Position numbers and translations under genes: made by a program
Notes under the pieces: model-generated
Databases searched by the model: none
The model's input: the letters and a program-made list of their open reading frames with translations, nothing else
Told to the model about the DNA's origin: nothing
Shown: positions 35,951 through 48,002 of the stretch, piece by piece
Position numbering within the stretch: position 1 is the stretch's first letter
Layout: the number at the start of each line of letters is the position of its first letter
From: Dama dama
Lineage: Eukaryota > Chordata > Mammalia > Artiodactyla > Cervidae
Assembly: GCF_033118175.1 (NCBI RefSeq)
Contig: NC_083701.1
Span: 66,735,001-66,799,000 of the forward strand
DNA length: 64,000 nucleotides
Direction: 5' to 3'

Positions 35951-36029
35951 AGGAAGTCCCCAAATTATAGAAGCAGCCCCAACTTCTCTGAGCCTTGGAC
36001 TTGTATTTATAGTGGTGACTAACTCTAAT

Positions 36030-36252
36030 ACGGTAATTCACCTCTGCAAAAGGTACCAATCCAAGTGCTTTACCTATGCTAAACTCATTTGGGCCTCACA
36101 GAAAACTTATAAGGTTAAGTACCATTGTTACGATCTCCAGATGAAGAAACCAAGGGCACAAAATGTTAAAAAAAAGTTTTTCTCGAGGTCACGTGTCTGC
36201 TAAGAGGTAGTCAGGGTTCAGAGACCATGCTTTTAATCGCTACACAATACCG
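36030..36252 (-). repeat. MIR SINE
   Basis: Reverse order of MIR blocks: tttacctatgctaaactcat, ttgttacgatctccagatga, gaagaaaccaagggcac, ggtagtcagggttcagag and cgctacacaataccgcct. It is a nearly complete but old copy. Confidence 0.75.
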
Positions 36253-36419
36253 CCTTTCAATTTATTTGCTTACTAAAAAGTCACTATTCGAATGCCTTAT
36301 AAAAACTAAACTCATATATATTTCATTGCAAATCTGGTCTTTCTCGAGTATTCCCTGTTTTGGAGAATGTCACCACCACCCCAGCAGCCATTCTGCTGCT
36401 CCCTTATCTGAATGTCCAA

Positions 36420-36494
36420 ATTCAGACCCAACTGAATGGGTCTGAATGGAATGTCCAGTGTTGGGTGGAATGTCCAACCTCCAAATTCCACCCA
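36420..36494. repeat. Two adjacent perfect inverted repeats
   Basis: First hairpin: attcagaccca (36420-36430) with tgggtctgaat (36437-36447), loop of 6. Second hairpin: tgggtggaat (36462-36471) with attccaccca (36485-36494), loop of 13. A gaatgtcca motif also recurs at 36410, 36449 and 36469. This does not match a repeat I know. Confidence 0.7.
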
Positions 36495-36589
36495 GTTTAC
36501 CTCAAAGCTATTTCTCAAATCTGACTTCTCCTCTTCTGTACTATTGAGACCAAGCAACAGTCATGTAAAGCCTGGGCTTTTGCAAGAGT

Positions 36590-37215
36590 TTCCTAATTGA
36601 TCTACCTGCGTGTACCCAGGACTGACTCCAGACCTTTCTCCCACTGCAGGAAGTGACTTACTAAAACTCAGATCTGGTCGTGTTTCACCTTACTCAAAGT
36701 TTCCCAGGGTCCAAACTCTTTCCCAGGCCCGCTCCTTGCAGGAGCACCCTGTCTTCCCCTCCAGCTGTCTCCTGCCCCTCACCTCCTCATTCATACAAGG
36801 CATGCTCTTAACCCCTCTCATGTGGACCCTATTCCTCCCCAAGGCTGTTCCTTCTGCCTGAGTCTCACCGTTCACTTACCCATCCCCACGCTCCCTAACC
36901 TCGCTTGATCTGAGAAACTCTTGCTCATGCTTGGGAACATCTTTCAGAGATCAGCCCGCCTTCTCTGACTTTTCACACGCCTGTAACACGCCTTCCCAAG
37001 CACTCGGTGTTTCTGCTTTGTACCTCGTTGCACAATTGTCAATAAATAGCTTATTTTGTCATAAGCTCTTTAACATCTGTTGTCCTTGTCCTCTCTCATT
37101 AGAACATAAGATCCATCATGCAAAGGCACTTGCTGTCCTGTTTGTCACTATGTCCCCAGAACCCATCTGAGTGCGGGAGGAAGGCTCAGAAGTGTTTTTT
37201 CAATGAATAGCTGAT
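36590..37215 (+). repeat. L2 LINE 3' region
   Basis: A long L2 match in order: tcagatctggtcgtgtttc, gtttcccagggtccaaactc, ctgttccttctgcctgag, ttagaacataagatccatca and gtccccagaacccatctg, ending ttcaatgaatag. It is non-coding. The length makes the family call safer than for the short L2 ends. Confidence 0.7.
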
Positions 37216-37787
37216 GGTTTAGAGCTATATTATGAGCAGCTTAAATGCCAGATTGAGAAGCTGGCACCTACTCAGTAGGTAATAAGAAACCATAGCTGTG
37301 CTTTAAGCAGGGAAACGGTGAGAGTAAAGTGCCACATTAGGAAATTAATCTGACAGCACTGTGGTCAGGGAACAGCAGTACATAGGAGAGAAGGAGTTCA
37401 GTCATGTTGCAGACTAGAGCCTAGACTGGCAGAGTGATGTTGGAAATAGAAATAAATGAGGGGTCAGAATTAAGAGACGCTGCAAAGTAAAAATCTGCAG
37501 GACCTGGTAACTCAACCTATTGACTAGTTGGAAATGGGTCAGTTTTATTCTGATAACTAGCAGCTGATGGCTGTGTACTAGACGCCTATGATGTGGTCAA
37601 ATACCAATGAGAGAGCAGGGGCTTGAAAGGAGAAGAGGATTGTAGGAAGGGTGCTCAAATCCCTGACAAATGCAAACAAATAAGACAATTACATCTTCAA
37701 TAAGCAAATACGCAGATAAATTAAGACAAGGGTAGATAAATAAAACAATTACATTTCAACATAAGACACTCACTCTCCCTATCTAGT
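37216..37787. other. Unassigned stretch, possible ancient repeat
   Basis: About 37280-37520 (gctttaagcagggaaacggtg, atctgacagcactgtggtc) vaguely resembles an ancient dispersed repeat that I cannot name. No gene was recognised. Confidence 0.35.
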
Positions 37788-37810
37788 ATCAAAAAAAAAA
37801 AAATCATCTG

Positions 37811-38002
37811 GGACTTCCCTGGTGATCCAGTGGTTAAGACTCCTCACTTCCAATGCAGGGGGCATGGGTTTGATCCCTGGATCAGGGAACTAAGATCCCA
37901 CACGCCACATGGCATGGCCAAAAAATAAAAACAAATAAAATAACAATATGAAGAATAAAATAATTTTTTTAAAAAAGAAATACTTGGAAAAAAAAAAACA
38001 AC
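37811..38002 (+). mobile_element. CHR-2-type SINE with long A-rich tail
   Basis: Starts ggacttccctggtgatccag, B-box ggtttgatccctgg, ends ggcatggccaaaaaataaaa, then an A-rich tail to about 38000. The flanks share a poly(A) stretch plus tcatctg (37804-37810 and 38003-38009), consistent with target-site duplication at an A-rich target. Confidence 0.85.
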
Positions 38003-38009
38003 TCATCTG

Positions 38010-39309
38010 TTACTGCTTAAAGAAAGTCAACCTAAATGGTAGTAACAAAAGCCTTTCTGCTTTGCACATGCTCTGTTCTCATCAACAGACAACCATTCTT
38101 TACATCTGACCCTAAATTTTTAACATAAATTTATCATATTTTAAAACATTTACCTCCTTTTATGAAGCAAAACTTGATAAAATAGGGGAAAAAAAGACAT
38201 TCCAAGTATTCTCTGATAATAAGCAAAGACAGGCACTATCAGATAATCTGGCTGCAGTTACAAATACATAAAAATATTTAAACTCACTAATTTGAGTGCT
38301 TTTACCTTAAAGGCCATTATTTACTTTTAACATTAAAGAGCTTTCCATTACACACACATAATAAATGAATGGAAAGTCTGATCAGTCCCTCAGATGAGAT
38401 GGCTCCACATCTCATAGGCTTTGAGGGTCCCCCACCCTGCAACAAATACACTTAGAAATTTTAAACTTTAATTTTCAGGAGTGGTTCAGTCTTAAGTGAG
38501 ATATATGTATATATATAAAATGTCAAACTGCATTTCTCACTCCTGGCCTTTTGTACTGAACTTAAAAGACCATGGGAATAAAATGGCACTCAACACCACA
38601 CTCTGTAGAAGTATTTTGGGCGCATCATATAATTTCTCAGCCAACAAAAGCTTGTCTGAATCAAAATGCATTGAAAATTCCTTAAAAATGTAACACTCCG
38701 TGCAAATCTGCAAGTAAACTCTCAGCCCCTCCCCCATTTCCCCATGAGGCTGCAAATGGATGCAAAAGGCAAATCAGAACATAAGCTAAAACGTGCCCCA
38801 TTAACCAATTTGTAGTGCATGTACTTATCCAAGCCTCCATGGGGTAACTAGCTTTCTATGTTTGTGTTAGTGTCCTTCTTATCTTAAAAATCATGGTTTA
38901 TCTGGAAAAACTTTTACTAAGGTCAGTGGTTACATCAACAAGAGAACAGTATCTGGTCTTGAAATAGAAGGGGGAAAACTCTAAGCAAAGTGCAATTAAC
39001 GACAAAGCAATAATCCCCTCAAACCAAGAGGAAATGGCTTGAATGAAAACAAATGACTTGAATTTTTTTTTAAATAAACCATTTTTAAATTACACAAATG
39101 CAATTTCCCACTTTTATTTACTTTGGTCATATCATTTTTCTATTTACATACAAGCAACCAGAGTTTGATAGCCGATATCATCATGGGAATGAGCAGTAGA
39201 GGAGAGACAGTTTCCCAGCACCTGTACAGTCGAAGCTGTTCTCATCCATGTTCATAGGGTTCAGCCTAAGCAACTACTGGAGATGGCTATTTCACATGAG
39301 TTCTTACCT
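38010..39309. other. Unassigned AT-rich stretch
   Basis: I recognise no repeat or gene. Short TA-rich run at 38501-38517. A CpG-containing unique segment lies around 38610-38700. Confidence 0.4.
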
Positions 39310-39485
39310 TGTTACAGCACTAAGTTCATCTTGGCAACAAGTCTGTGAAATCAGTACCACTGTGCCCACTTTACAGATAAGGAAACTGAGACTCTGAAAG
39401 ATCAGGTGGTCGGAAGGCTTATTAGAGAGGTAAGATGTCACATAAACTTGGCTCATTTGACTCTAGGTCCATTCCCCACACGTTG
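39310..39485 (-). repeat. MIR SINE
   Basis: Reverse MIR blocks: cactttacagataaggaaac, tgagactctgaaagatc, acttggctcatttgactcta. The order matches a minus-strand MIR core. Confidence 0.75.
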
Positions 39486-39984
39486 CTATGTGATTAGCAC
39501 AGATCAAAATGTCTGAAATCCCTGATATTATGCCCAGGGATAAACCAAAACTCCTCAAACCCCATGTTAGTCTGATAGCTGGACCTTTTCCCACCCAATG
39601 AGTAGAATTAAGCCTGAAATAAACAACTCCACATATATATCTCTAAAGAAGATACAAATGAAAATATCTAGATTTCCTTTTATTAATCACTGACAACAGG
39701 CACCAGGTATTTTAACACTTTGTAATTCTTTTAAGCATCCTTTCCCCTCGTGACTTGCCTGACTTACCTTCACAACTAGCTGCAGCAAGAACTAATGGAA
39801 GCAGTAGGTATAGGGTCAGGTTGCCACTCCAAAGACACCTCACCTGGGGGACCATTCCCAGCACCCCAGTGTTTGACAGCACCAAATTAGACCCACAAAA
39901 CTCTTATGCCCAGACTTGTCCTGCCACACCATAGAGCCTCTACCCTCAGTCATTAAAGGCTACTGTTAAACACTACCTACTGTT
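39486..39984. other. Unassigned stretch
   Basis: Nothing recognised over about 500 bases. Confidence 0.4.
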
Positions 39985-40080
39985 TATTCATTTACTTCAT
40001 TCATTCAACAAATATTGAGTTGGGAAAAATCAACTATGTATCAGGCACTGTGACAGATATCGGAAAATAAGGCAGAGTTA
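39985..40080 (+). repeat. L2 LINE fragment
   Basis: cattcattcaacaaatattg followed by atgtatcaggcactgtgac is the typical L2 3' block. The homology may extend further, to about 40200. Confidence 0.6.
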
Positions 40081-40264
40081 CACAGAGGGTGGAGTTTAGA
40101 TAACAAATGTTTTGATGTGTGTTAAGGGGTATGGTAGGGAAGAATGGTGTCTATAGACGGGATGCCTAACATAGATTTAGGAGGTCAGAGGTTTCCTAAA
40201 AGAAGGAAGGGATGTTTAAATAAAACTATTAAGGGTGGGGCAGTCAGCCAAAGGAAGAGCCTAC

Positions 40265-40415
40265 TACGTGCTGAGCATGTTCTGGTATTAATTATTCTAA
40301 AGTTGTTATCTCTATCTGATATATGGGGAACTCAGGCTCCAAGGGATATCATGATTAATAAGGGACAGCTAATCTTAGAATTCAAATCTAGCTCTGCAAA
40401 CCCCAAGCCCATGTT
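40265..40415 (-). repeat. MIR SINE
   Basis: cgtgctgagcatgttctgg, gttatctctatctgatatat, ggggaactcaggctccaagg and aattcaaatctagctctgc follow the reverse MIR order. Confidence 0.6.
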
Positions 40416-42235
40416 TCATTAATTTTTCACTGCTCTGCAAGCAGAACACCTTCCCGCAGCCCTAGAGGAACCCAGGAATATGAACCAGTACTCGTCCAAG
40501 ATCTCCCGCTATGCACAGTTCATCTCCTTAGAGACTTGCAAGAAAGGGTTTGGTGCCAGCTGCTATTTGGGCTGCTGTGTAAGGCACTACAGCAAGGATG
40601 CTGGAGCAGAGCCGGGGCAGGATCTGGGGAGGCTCCGTTCAGCATGTGCCCGTCCTGAACCAGGGGGAGCCCTGGAGTACACTGTGGTCATGATCCACCC
40701 AGGAGTATCTCCATGCCTCTGTTTTTCAAAGCCATATATCCTTTGGTATCAAAATCGATTTTATACAGCTTGGTCAGCTGACTTATTCCCCAAATTTGAT
40801 ACCCAGAAACACTGGAATGTTTTCACAAGTCCTTTCCACTGTCAATAGAAGAGGACTTGAATCCATTAGAGATATTCAGAAGAAAGTACTACGGGCCCTG
40901 ATGGGTCATGATAAGACCATGGGGATCACAAGGATAAAACTTTAGTGCAGATTCCTACATGGGCTACTTGGACTTAGTGGGCAAACCCATCATCTGGCTG
41001 AGCAAATTCCAATGCATTTATTCAAAGAACAGTCTCATCATCTGCCAGCTGTACCTTCACCAGAAAATTCAGCTTTGATAAAGGAAGATCTTACAAAACT
41101 CCAGAGCTCTCATTCTGAAAATCAGTTTTCATTAGTGAGACGTAGGTATTAATAGGCAGCTGGCTACGCCTAAAATCTGGTCCCTATACCATCCTAGATG
41201 CTATGTTGCTCTCTCGTGCTGCCTTTATTTGCTGGAGATTATAGCAAACATATCAGCTAACTGGGATTTCTGGTGAGTTATCTGCCAAGTGACTGAGGTC
41301 ATTTTCTGTTCAGTGAGACCTCTGAGGTGCTGGATACCACTGTGTCCTATGGATAATATCCTCTTTAAAGCAACTGCTCACAGTCACAGACCAACACCGT
41401 CATTTCTCTGATAAGCCTCATTCCGAGCTGGGTGTGGGCTCTGCGAGGGAATCCTCCATTGCAAGGTTGTCTACACCAGCAGAGCGGTGACATGGTTCTC
41501 TGGCTTCCTCTGTCTTCCCCCACCTTGTCAGCCTTTCCTCCTCATATTCCCAGGACCTCATACTGCTTCCAGTTGCCCATAACCTCTTTATCAGGGTGTT
41601 CACCGTGGGGCGAAGAGATCTCCATAAAGTGCTGCCTTCTCTGTAAGACTTCTAGGCCCTCCAAGTTAGTTCGCATCTCATTCCCTGTTCTATTTTCCTC
41701 GAGGAGGTCACCTCGAGAAGGCTGAAATCAATTTGCCTCTAATGTTTGAAAATGATTAAAATCGCAGTAACTAATAAAACAAATGTCATTGAAATGTCAG
41801 TAGATATAACCCATCTAGAAGGTGCTTCTATTTTAAGGAAGACCTCATCAGCTAAAGGAATTGCTACCTGGGGAGATATAATTGAGCAGGGTGTCCATCA
41901 TCCACTCCTTTACTGTGTCAAAACTCCAGGAGAAACTGGAGTCACTGTCAGTCCACACCGACACCAGCAATATGGTCCACCCCTGGCCTTTGCCTCAACA
42001 TTGACAGTGACATCCACAGAGGTCAATTTTCTCCCATGCTTACGCAAGACTTAACTGTGTGTCATCCTGGAAACAGGAGTGATGAGAATTTTGTTACTAC
42101 AACATTCGTTTATTCAACCTTCACTGAACATTTCTCATGTCAAGCCAAGGGGGCCTCCATGAAATGCGTTACTTTGTATTCTAGATTAAAAGATATAAAT
42201 AAGGACAGTGCAGCATGAAAGATGCCCTCCTAGTA
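40416..42235. other. Unassigned stretch with isolated open frames
   Basis: A 122-codon frame (40480-40848, plus) starts MNQYSSKISRYAQF and is followed by a 102-codon frame at 41746-42054. I recognise no family, no splice structure and no poly(A) tail that would mark a processed pseudogene. I leave both unannotated as genes. Confidence 0.35.
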
Positions 42236-42478
42236 GCACAGAAACATATACATTACCAGATGTAAAAGTAGACAGCCAGTGGGAATCCACTACATGATGC
42301 ACGAGCTCAAATCCAGTGCTCTGTGACAACCTAGCAGGGTGGGATGGAGTGGGAGGTGGGAAGGAGGTTCAAGAGGGAAGGTACATACATATACCTATGG
42401 CTGATTCATGTTGATGTATGATAGAAACCAATAGAATAATATAAAGCAATTATCCTCCAATTAAAAATGAATTTAAAT
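42236..42478 (+). mobile_element. L1 3' UTR and tail
   Basis: agcacagaaacatatacatt, gtagacagccagtgggaat, gaggttcaagagggaaggta, ctatggctgattcatgttga and aagcaattatcctccaatta are the 3' UTR of a ruminant L1, ending in a weak A-rich tail. Strongly 5'-truncated. Confidence 0.85.
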
Positions 42479-42794
42479 TCTAGAAAAAGGAGATGCTCTT
42501 CTTACAAGAGTCACACACAAGGGACCTCTGGGAGCAGATTTACAGAAGACTAATATCCTCCCAGTGATGGGTGCAGAGGGCAAAATACGTGCAGATGCTT
42601 GGAGGGTGAGAGGTCAGGGCCAGGCGTTCTAAGTGGAGGGTACCCAGCCCTTATCTGCAGATGTGCTCCTGATTTTCCTACACTTGGAAATGTGGCCCTA
42701 GGAACATGGCCAGATGATCTGCCCTGTAGAGGTCAGTGAAGAATTAAGCCAAATGTAAGACAACTGACAAATTGAATGAGGTACTATACTACAG
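42479..42794. other. Unassigned stretch
   Basis: About 300 bases, nothing recognised. Confidence 0.4.
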
Positions 42795-42985
42795 TCAGGA
42801 GCAAAAAACTGGCCTGAGTTTGCGCATTGGCTCTTCCACTGTTAGCTCTGTTATTTGATACAGTTTATTTAAATTCTCAGGACCTCAGTTTCCTTATCTG
42901 TAAAGTGGTGAGAAAGTAGGTGTCTCATAAAGTTGCCTTAAATATGCAATTACAGTGGTAGGAAACGTCAAGCACTTGGCACCCA
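42795..42985 (+). repeat. MIR SINE
   Basis: Forward MIR blocks: ggctcttccactgttagctc, ctcaggacctcagtttcctt, atctgtaaagtggtgag and cgtcaagcacttggcaccc. Confidence 0.75.
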
Positions 42986-44243
42986 AAGAAACAGTCTCAC
43001 AGCAGCCCCCTTCTTTCTTGATCTCCTCTCCAGTCTTATCTATCTGGAGAATCTAAGTAGAAACGACTGCTCCCAGTCACAGCATTCAGGTCTGAGAACT
43101 CAGAGAAACCGTGGAAAAGTGGACACAAGGGGATGTCATTTTTGAGAGGACAGACATGTATGCCCTAAATCTATTCAAAGGACCCAGGCACTTTTTTTTT
43201 TTTTTTTACTAATTTATTATGATCCTCAACCTGGACTTCAGCACCTATATCCATCCTCTTGCTAGTCTTCCAACACTTTTCTGTCACCAATTCCTAGAGC
43301 CTTTATCAGCTACCAACCTGTTTCTCCAGTTAACATGTTGAGGGACAACCAGCTAAAGGCAAAATCCAAGGATGTATCATACACACAGCTGGGATGCGGG
43401 GGAACAACACAGGCTTTGCTGCCTCCACACCCCTCCTGGGGATCAGCTCTGACTGTTGCTCCAGGGTCCTTGCAGACTTGGAAGACAGCGCTGTCCTAGC
43501 CAAGTCCCAGGACTGCAAAAAGACTTTCAAAGGCATCAGGTGTATCCTTTGCCCCCAGACCCAAGACTACCTAAGTACTAAAGAAAGAAATATGTCTAGT
43601 TATTTAAAAGGCCTTCATCTCTTATGAGCCACCAAACGGATTTTTTAATTCTCTTTACTGCTTCCCCAACTCGGGCAACACATGCAGATTGACCTCAACC
43701 AGCTCTGAGTGACAAGCAGAGAAAACAAAGCAGAAAGGAGAAGGGGAGGAAATGTGTCCAATTAAACCAGTAAGATTTAATTGCCCATGTGGAGTTAAGC
43801 GGGACAAGGGTGATATCAGAGGACAGCTGGAGGTGGGAATATCTGATGCCTTGGGGGCTGAGTCTGGGGGCTGGGAATGCCCTGCGGCCATTTAACCCAT
43901 TTGTTTAATCCTTGGGCTTTGCGAATATTAATACCAGTTTAACTCCCTTGTTAAAAACCAGCTAGATTGCTCTCATGGGAGACCAGAAACAAACTGGGCA
44001 CCTACTGTGTGCTGAGGGTATAGCCAGGCCTTCATCATGTTGAACTCCTCAGTAAGTCAGCAGGACATCTGAGGATTATGGCCCTTTCTAAGAGCAACCC
44101 CCGTGGTCTGAAACACTCCCTTCAGCCTGACTGTGAGTGCTTGCAACCTCAGGATTCAGAGTCTGCTTCATCTCTTTTCACTGCTGCCAGCAACACGGGC
44201 TGGGCAGCTGGAGGTGCTCGATAAATTCTATCTGACCCATAAT
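42986..44243. other. Unassigned stretch with a possible MIR/L2 trace
   Basis: About 43990-44100 (gggcacctactgtgtgctgag) may be an L2 or MIR piece. An 18-base T run lies near 43191-43207. No gene was recognised. Confidence 0.4.
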
Positions 44244-44252
44244 CTAGGAGGC

Positions 44253-44483
44253 TTGGGCTTCCCAGGCAGCTCAGAGGCAAAGAATCCATCTGCAATGCAG
44301 GAGACGCGGGTTCGATCCCTGAAGTCAGGAAGATCCTCCAGAGAAGGAAATGGCAATCCACTTCAGTACTCTTGCCTGGGAAATCCCATGGACAGAGGAG
44401 CCTGGCAGGTTACAGTCTATGGGGTCAGCAAAGAGTCAGACATGATGAGAGACTGAGCAAACACACACACAAACACACACACA
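44253..44483 (+). mobile_element. Bov-A2 SINE with (AC)n tail
   Basis: Starts ttgggcttcccaggcagctc, B-box ggttcgatccctg, then tcagtactcttgcctggg, and ends in an acacacac-type tail (44459-44483). Flanks ctaggaggc (44244-44252) and ctagaaggc (44484-44492) differ at one base, a likely target-site duplication. Confidence 0.9.
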
Positions 44484-44492
44484 CTAGAAGGC

Positions 44493-45419
44493 AAGTTCCT
44501 GACTTCAGGATAACATTTAATCCACTAAAGGAAACTTTTTCCAAAAGGCCTATTTTATAGATTGGATTTCAAAAGACGGCCTACGTTCTCAGAGTAAGCA
44601 ATCTGACATGATAAAGGCCACGTTCAGAGTGTCCCTAAAACGTGGGCACACGTGGTGCGGGATACGAACAGACTCCAAGCTCGCGATTGCTTTGTTTTAA
44701 CCTTGGCAGCCCTGCAGCTTGGCTCCCACATTCAAAGGGATGATGTATTTTCCCATATTTATTATTTGCACTGGACTACTGAGGAAAAAAGCAGGGCAGC
44801 AGGCCGGTGTGTCTCAGTGCGCCTGCCAGGAATAACAGAGAGGCCTTGCACCAGTGCCTCATTAGCTTATGGAAAACAGTTCCCTAAGGAAACTGCGGGG
44901 TGTAAATAAATTTAAAACATTTCAGCCTTTTGAGGCCTGCCGATGCCAAATTTGTAAAACAGTGGTGGCTCGAGAACGCTGTAACATTCTGTTGCACGTC
45001 TCATAAATTTAGCAGAAGTTCTATAGTCTGTTAATAAGCAAAATAAGGTGATATCACAGACATACATTTTTTTACTGAAATATGCATTACTTTGTTATTT
45101 ATAAGAAGCAAAAGTATAGTTGGTAGGGTAAATTCAGTCTGAAAGAACAAGATAATTCTAGAGATAGTCAGGCATATGCCTTCCTCACTCAGGGACCTGT
45201 TAAAGGAAATCTCCTCTGTAGACGCTGACCCGTGCCTGACTATGTGGCCAAAACTGGCTATAGCTTCACGTATTATCCATGCTTCAAACATGATGTTAGA
45301 GAGTATTGTACACGAGGGGAACAGGTGAAGTTTAAACCTAAACCTCTGATAGACTATTTCTGTTAACCATTAACAAGACACACAAAGTAAGTGATATCTC
45401 TAAGTCAAAGACAACTTTT
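44493..45419. other. Unassigned stretch
   Basis: I see no named repeat. The segment 44640-45000 is unique-looking with several CpGs and a FOX-like tgtaaataaa site, but no coding evidence. Confidence 0.4.
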
Positions 45420-45550
45420 AGTCTAATCCTTCTGTTTCATAAACAAGCAACCTGAGACCCACAGGAGTGAAGCGATTTTCCAGAGTCACAGTCTGCAGGA
45501 CAGGAGCAGAGCTAAGAAAGCATGTTTCTCTCTGCCCACTGTTCGTAAGG
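45420..45550 (-). repeat. MIR SINE fragment
   Basis: gtttcataaacaagcaacct, gagacccacaggagtgaagc and ttttccagagtcacagtctg are a degenerate reverse MIR core. Confidence 0.6.
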
Positions 45551-45787
45551 CTAACAGGATCAGGGCTGCACGGCACTCAGCAGCCTGCCTGACATTGGGG
45601 ACATTTGACAAAGGTTGGCTGTGACTGTCACTGTTACCACTATCATTATTTCTGCCACCCTGACCTGCTAAGTTATACAGCTTATTTTTATCTCTTGACC
45701 AACAGTCATGACTTGAGAAGCCCAAAGTAGGATTAGTTTCATAACTACTATCAATAGTAGTAGTTTCACATCTACTATCTACTATTT

Positions 45788-45828
45788 TGGAGAAGGCAAT
45801 GGCAACCTACTCCAGTACACTTGCCTTT
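45788..45828 (+). mobile_element. Bov-A2 SINE body fragment
   Basis: ttggagaaggcaatggcaac followed by tactccagtacacttgcct is the middle of a Bov-A2 SINE with both ends missing, about 40 bases. Confidence 0.75.
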
Positions 45829-45994
45829 AACATGTTATATTAGCTCAGTGTCCCTCATTAGATGATCCTCCCCAGTGTTAGCTCCTGGGTCCAAGAAACC
45901 CCATACACTCTCAGGTTCCCTTAATAAGCATAACATTGTTTCCCACTAAATCATGATCTATTCATTGAGTACCAACAGACTAAATTTTATCAAG

Positions 45995-46080
45995 GCAGGA
46001 CGCGCCTCTACTTTTCCATCATTGTAGCCTCAAACTCTGTGCATAGTAGGTGCTCAATAAATACTTAATAGTTCTGACGT
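45995..46080 (+). repeat. L2/MIR-type 3' end
   Basis: tctgtgcatagtaggtgctc followed by aataaatacttaatag is the shared ending of L2 and MIR-like elements. Confidence 0.6.
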
Positions 46081-46090
46081 CAGATGTTGG

Positions 46091-46310
46091 GGTTGTCGCT
46101 GTTACTGTTGAGTTGCTAAGTCATGTCTGACTCTTCTGGCACTTCATGGACTGTAGCCTACTAGGCTCCTCTGTCGACGGGATTTCCCAGGCAAGAACAC
46201 TGGAGTGGGTTGCCATTTTCTCCTCCAGGAGATCTTTCTAATCCAGGGATCAAACCTGCATCTCCTGCATTGGCAGGTGGGTTCTTTACCACTGAGCCAT
46301 CAGAGAAGTC
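46091..46310 (-). mobile_element. Bov-A2 SINE
   Basis: Minus strand: ggacttctctgatggctcag, caatgcaggagatgcaggtt, gtgttcttgcctgggaaatc. Flanks cagatgttgg (46081-46090) and cagatggtgg (46311-46320) differ at one base and form the likely target-site duplication. Confidence 0.92.
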
Positions 46311-46320
46311 CAGATGGTGG

Positions 46321-47484
46321 GAACCCAAAAGCAAATAAGGCATGATAGCTCTCCTTCAGAGTTTCACAGTCTGATGAGGCTAATCCTTCTTGAACCCATT
46401 TCAGTTTTCAGCCCACATCTCCCCTGTATGTCATTGAGCCCATGCATTTACCTCTTCACAATATAATCCAAATTTCTAATAATCCAAGAATAACCCTCAA
46501 GCAGGATTTTATCCAAGATTTGTCATAAATAATAGCCCCAAAACATAATGCACCATTGGGCTATAGAGCAAAAGAAAGCTATGTAGCACAGGTTAAATAA
46601 TTAAAAGACTACATAGTTTTCTTAAAGAAGCCAGAGGAAACTAACCTAAATTTAATTCAAATCAGATAAAATGAACCTCTCAAAAGAATTACATTCTGAG
46701 AATCTACTTGATCTATACCAAAGTTGGATAGCACGTGACTTAGAAGAGCAAAGGTTTCAGTGAAAGTTTATGAACCAGAATATGCAAACAAAGGCCAAGA
46801 ACTAACACCTGGTCACAGGCTGAGGCCAGCCCCAGGACAGGAGCAGCTGGGCAGGCTAGAAGTGCACAGCCAAAGTCCCAACTCATGAGGGACTCTCCAG
46901 CAGGTCTTAACAGTGCTTTTCAAATATTAATGTAGACCAGAAGCCCCTGGAGGGCTTGTAAAAGCCTACGTAGCTGGCCACCCTCAAAGTTTCTGGGGTA
47001 GACCCTGAGGGTTAACATTTCTAACACATTTCCCGGTGATGCTGGGGCTACTGGTCCAGGAACCCTTAGTTTAGAGGAAGCCCAGAACACAGATCCCAAC
47101 ACATACAGACATAAGGAAACAGTATCAATGACCTGCAGGGCATGTACTATGTTTGCCTTTTAAAAGTTCCTTGAGCCAATCACCAATTACCTATGCTGTC
47201 CATCTGAGTAGCTCTTGAACCAAAGGAGAAGATGAAAGAATTAAGTAGTCATTCCAGTTAATGGGACACAATGTAGGAAACAGCCTAATGTGGAAACCAC
47301 CCTCCCCGCTGCCTCCAAAAAAAGCTCCTGAAATAGAGAAGAAGCAGAACCAGAGTCAAAAGGGTGGTGAGGAGAAGAACTTGACAAGAAAGGGAGAAGT
47401 CGAGAGGAGAAATTGCACCCCTGAAACAGTGCCAAGGAATTGGCACTCCCCCAGGCTGTGGATCCATACCTTGTAACAGCCCCA
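46321..47484. other. Unassigned stretch
   Basis: About 1.1 kb with no gene or named repeat seen. Confidence 0.4.
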
Positions 47485-47715
47485 TTTATAGAGCAATTAC
47501 TATTATTCCAGTCTCTGTCCTAGGGGCTATACATGTCTCTCTCAAACCTTACAACATCCTCGAGGTAGGCATCATCTCTTTTTCAGATATAGAAACAAAG
47601 GCACAGCAAGATGAAATAATACTGCCACAGAAGCTAGTAAGTGCTGGCTTTAGGATTCAAATTCATGTCTTGTCTGACCCCCAAGCTCCACTCTTATCCC
47701 CCACCCCGTCTGCTT
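47485..47715 (-). repeat. MIR SINE
   Basis: Reverse MIR order over about 230 bases: ctgtcctaggggctatacat, catcctcgaggtaggcatc, gaaacaaaggcacagcaaga, gctagtaagtgctggcttta and ggattcaaattcatgtc. Confidence 0.75.
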
Positions 47716-47835
47716 TCCTATTCCCTTTCTCTAAAAACGAAACCCAAAGGAAGAGGAATTGAGGGACGCCACAAACAGCAGCCTATGGCTAGAAAGAGGT
47801 AAAGCACAGAATAAGAGGGAGGGGAGTGTGTATAG

Positions 47836-48002
47836 AGGCTCAGGCTTCAGGTTTGAGACGAGATAGATCTGCATCAGATCTGTGCTTCTCCACTAAGGAG
47901 CTATGTGGTCTTGGGCAGACCACATAATCTGATCCCAATTTATTTATCTGTATAATGGGGATATTAATATCTACCTTCCAGAGGTATTAGAAGTAATATG
48001 GA
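47836..48002 (+). repeat. MIR SINE
   Basis: Forward MIR blocks: aggctcaggcttcaggtttg, gagctatgtggtcttggg, tttatctgtataatgggg and atctaccttccagaggtat. Confidence 0.75.

Noticed and set aside
40480..40848. 122-codon plus frame starting MNQYSSKISRYAQF, considered as a processed pseudogene
   Set aside because: I could not match it to a protein, and there is no poly(A) tail, target-site duplication or continuation of the frame downstream.
43191..43207. Fourth tail-only insertion (T run)
   Set aside because: No direct repeat flanks this T run. The A/T runs at 28447, 48995, 62504, 63278 and 63751 also lack flanking repeats.
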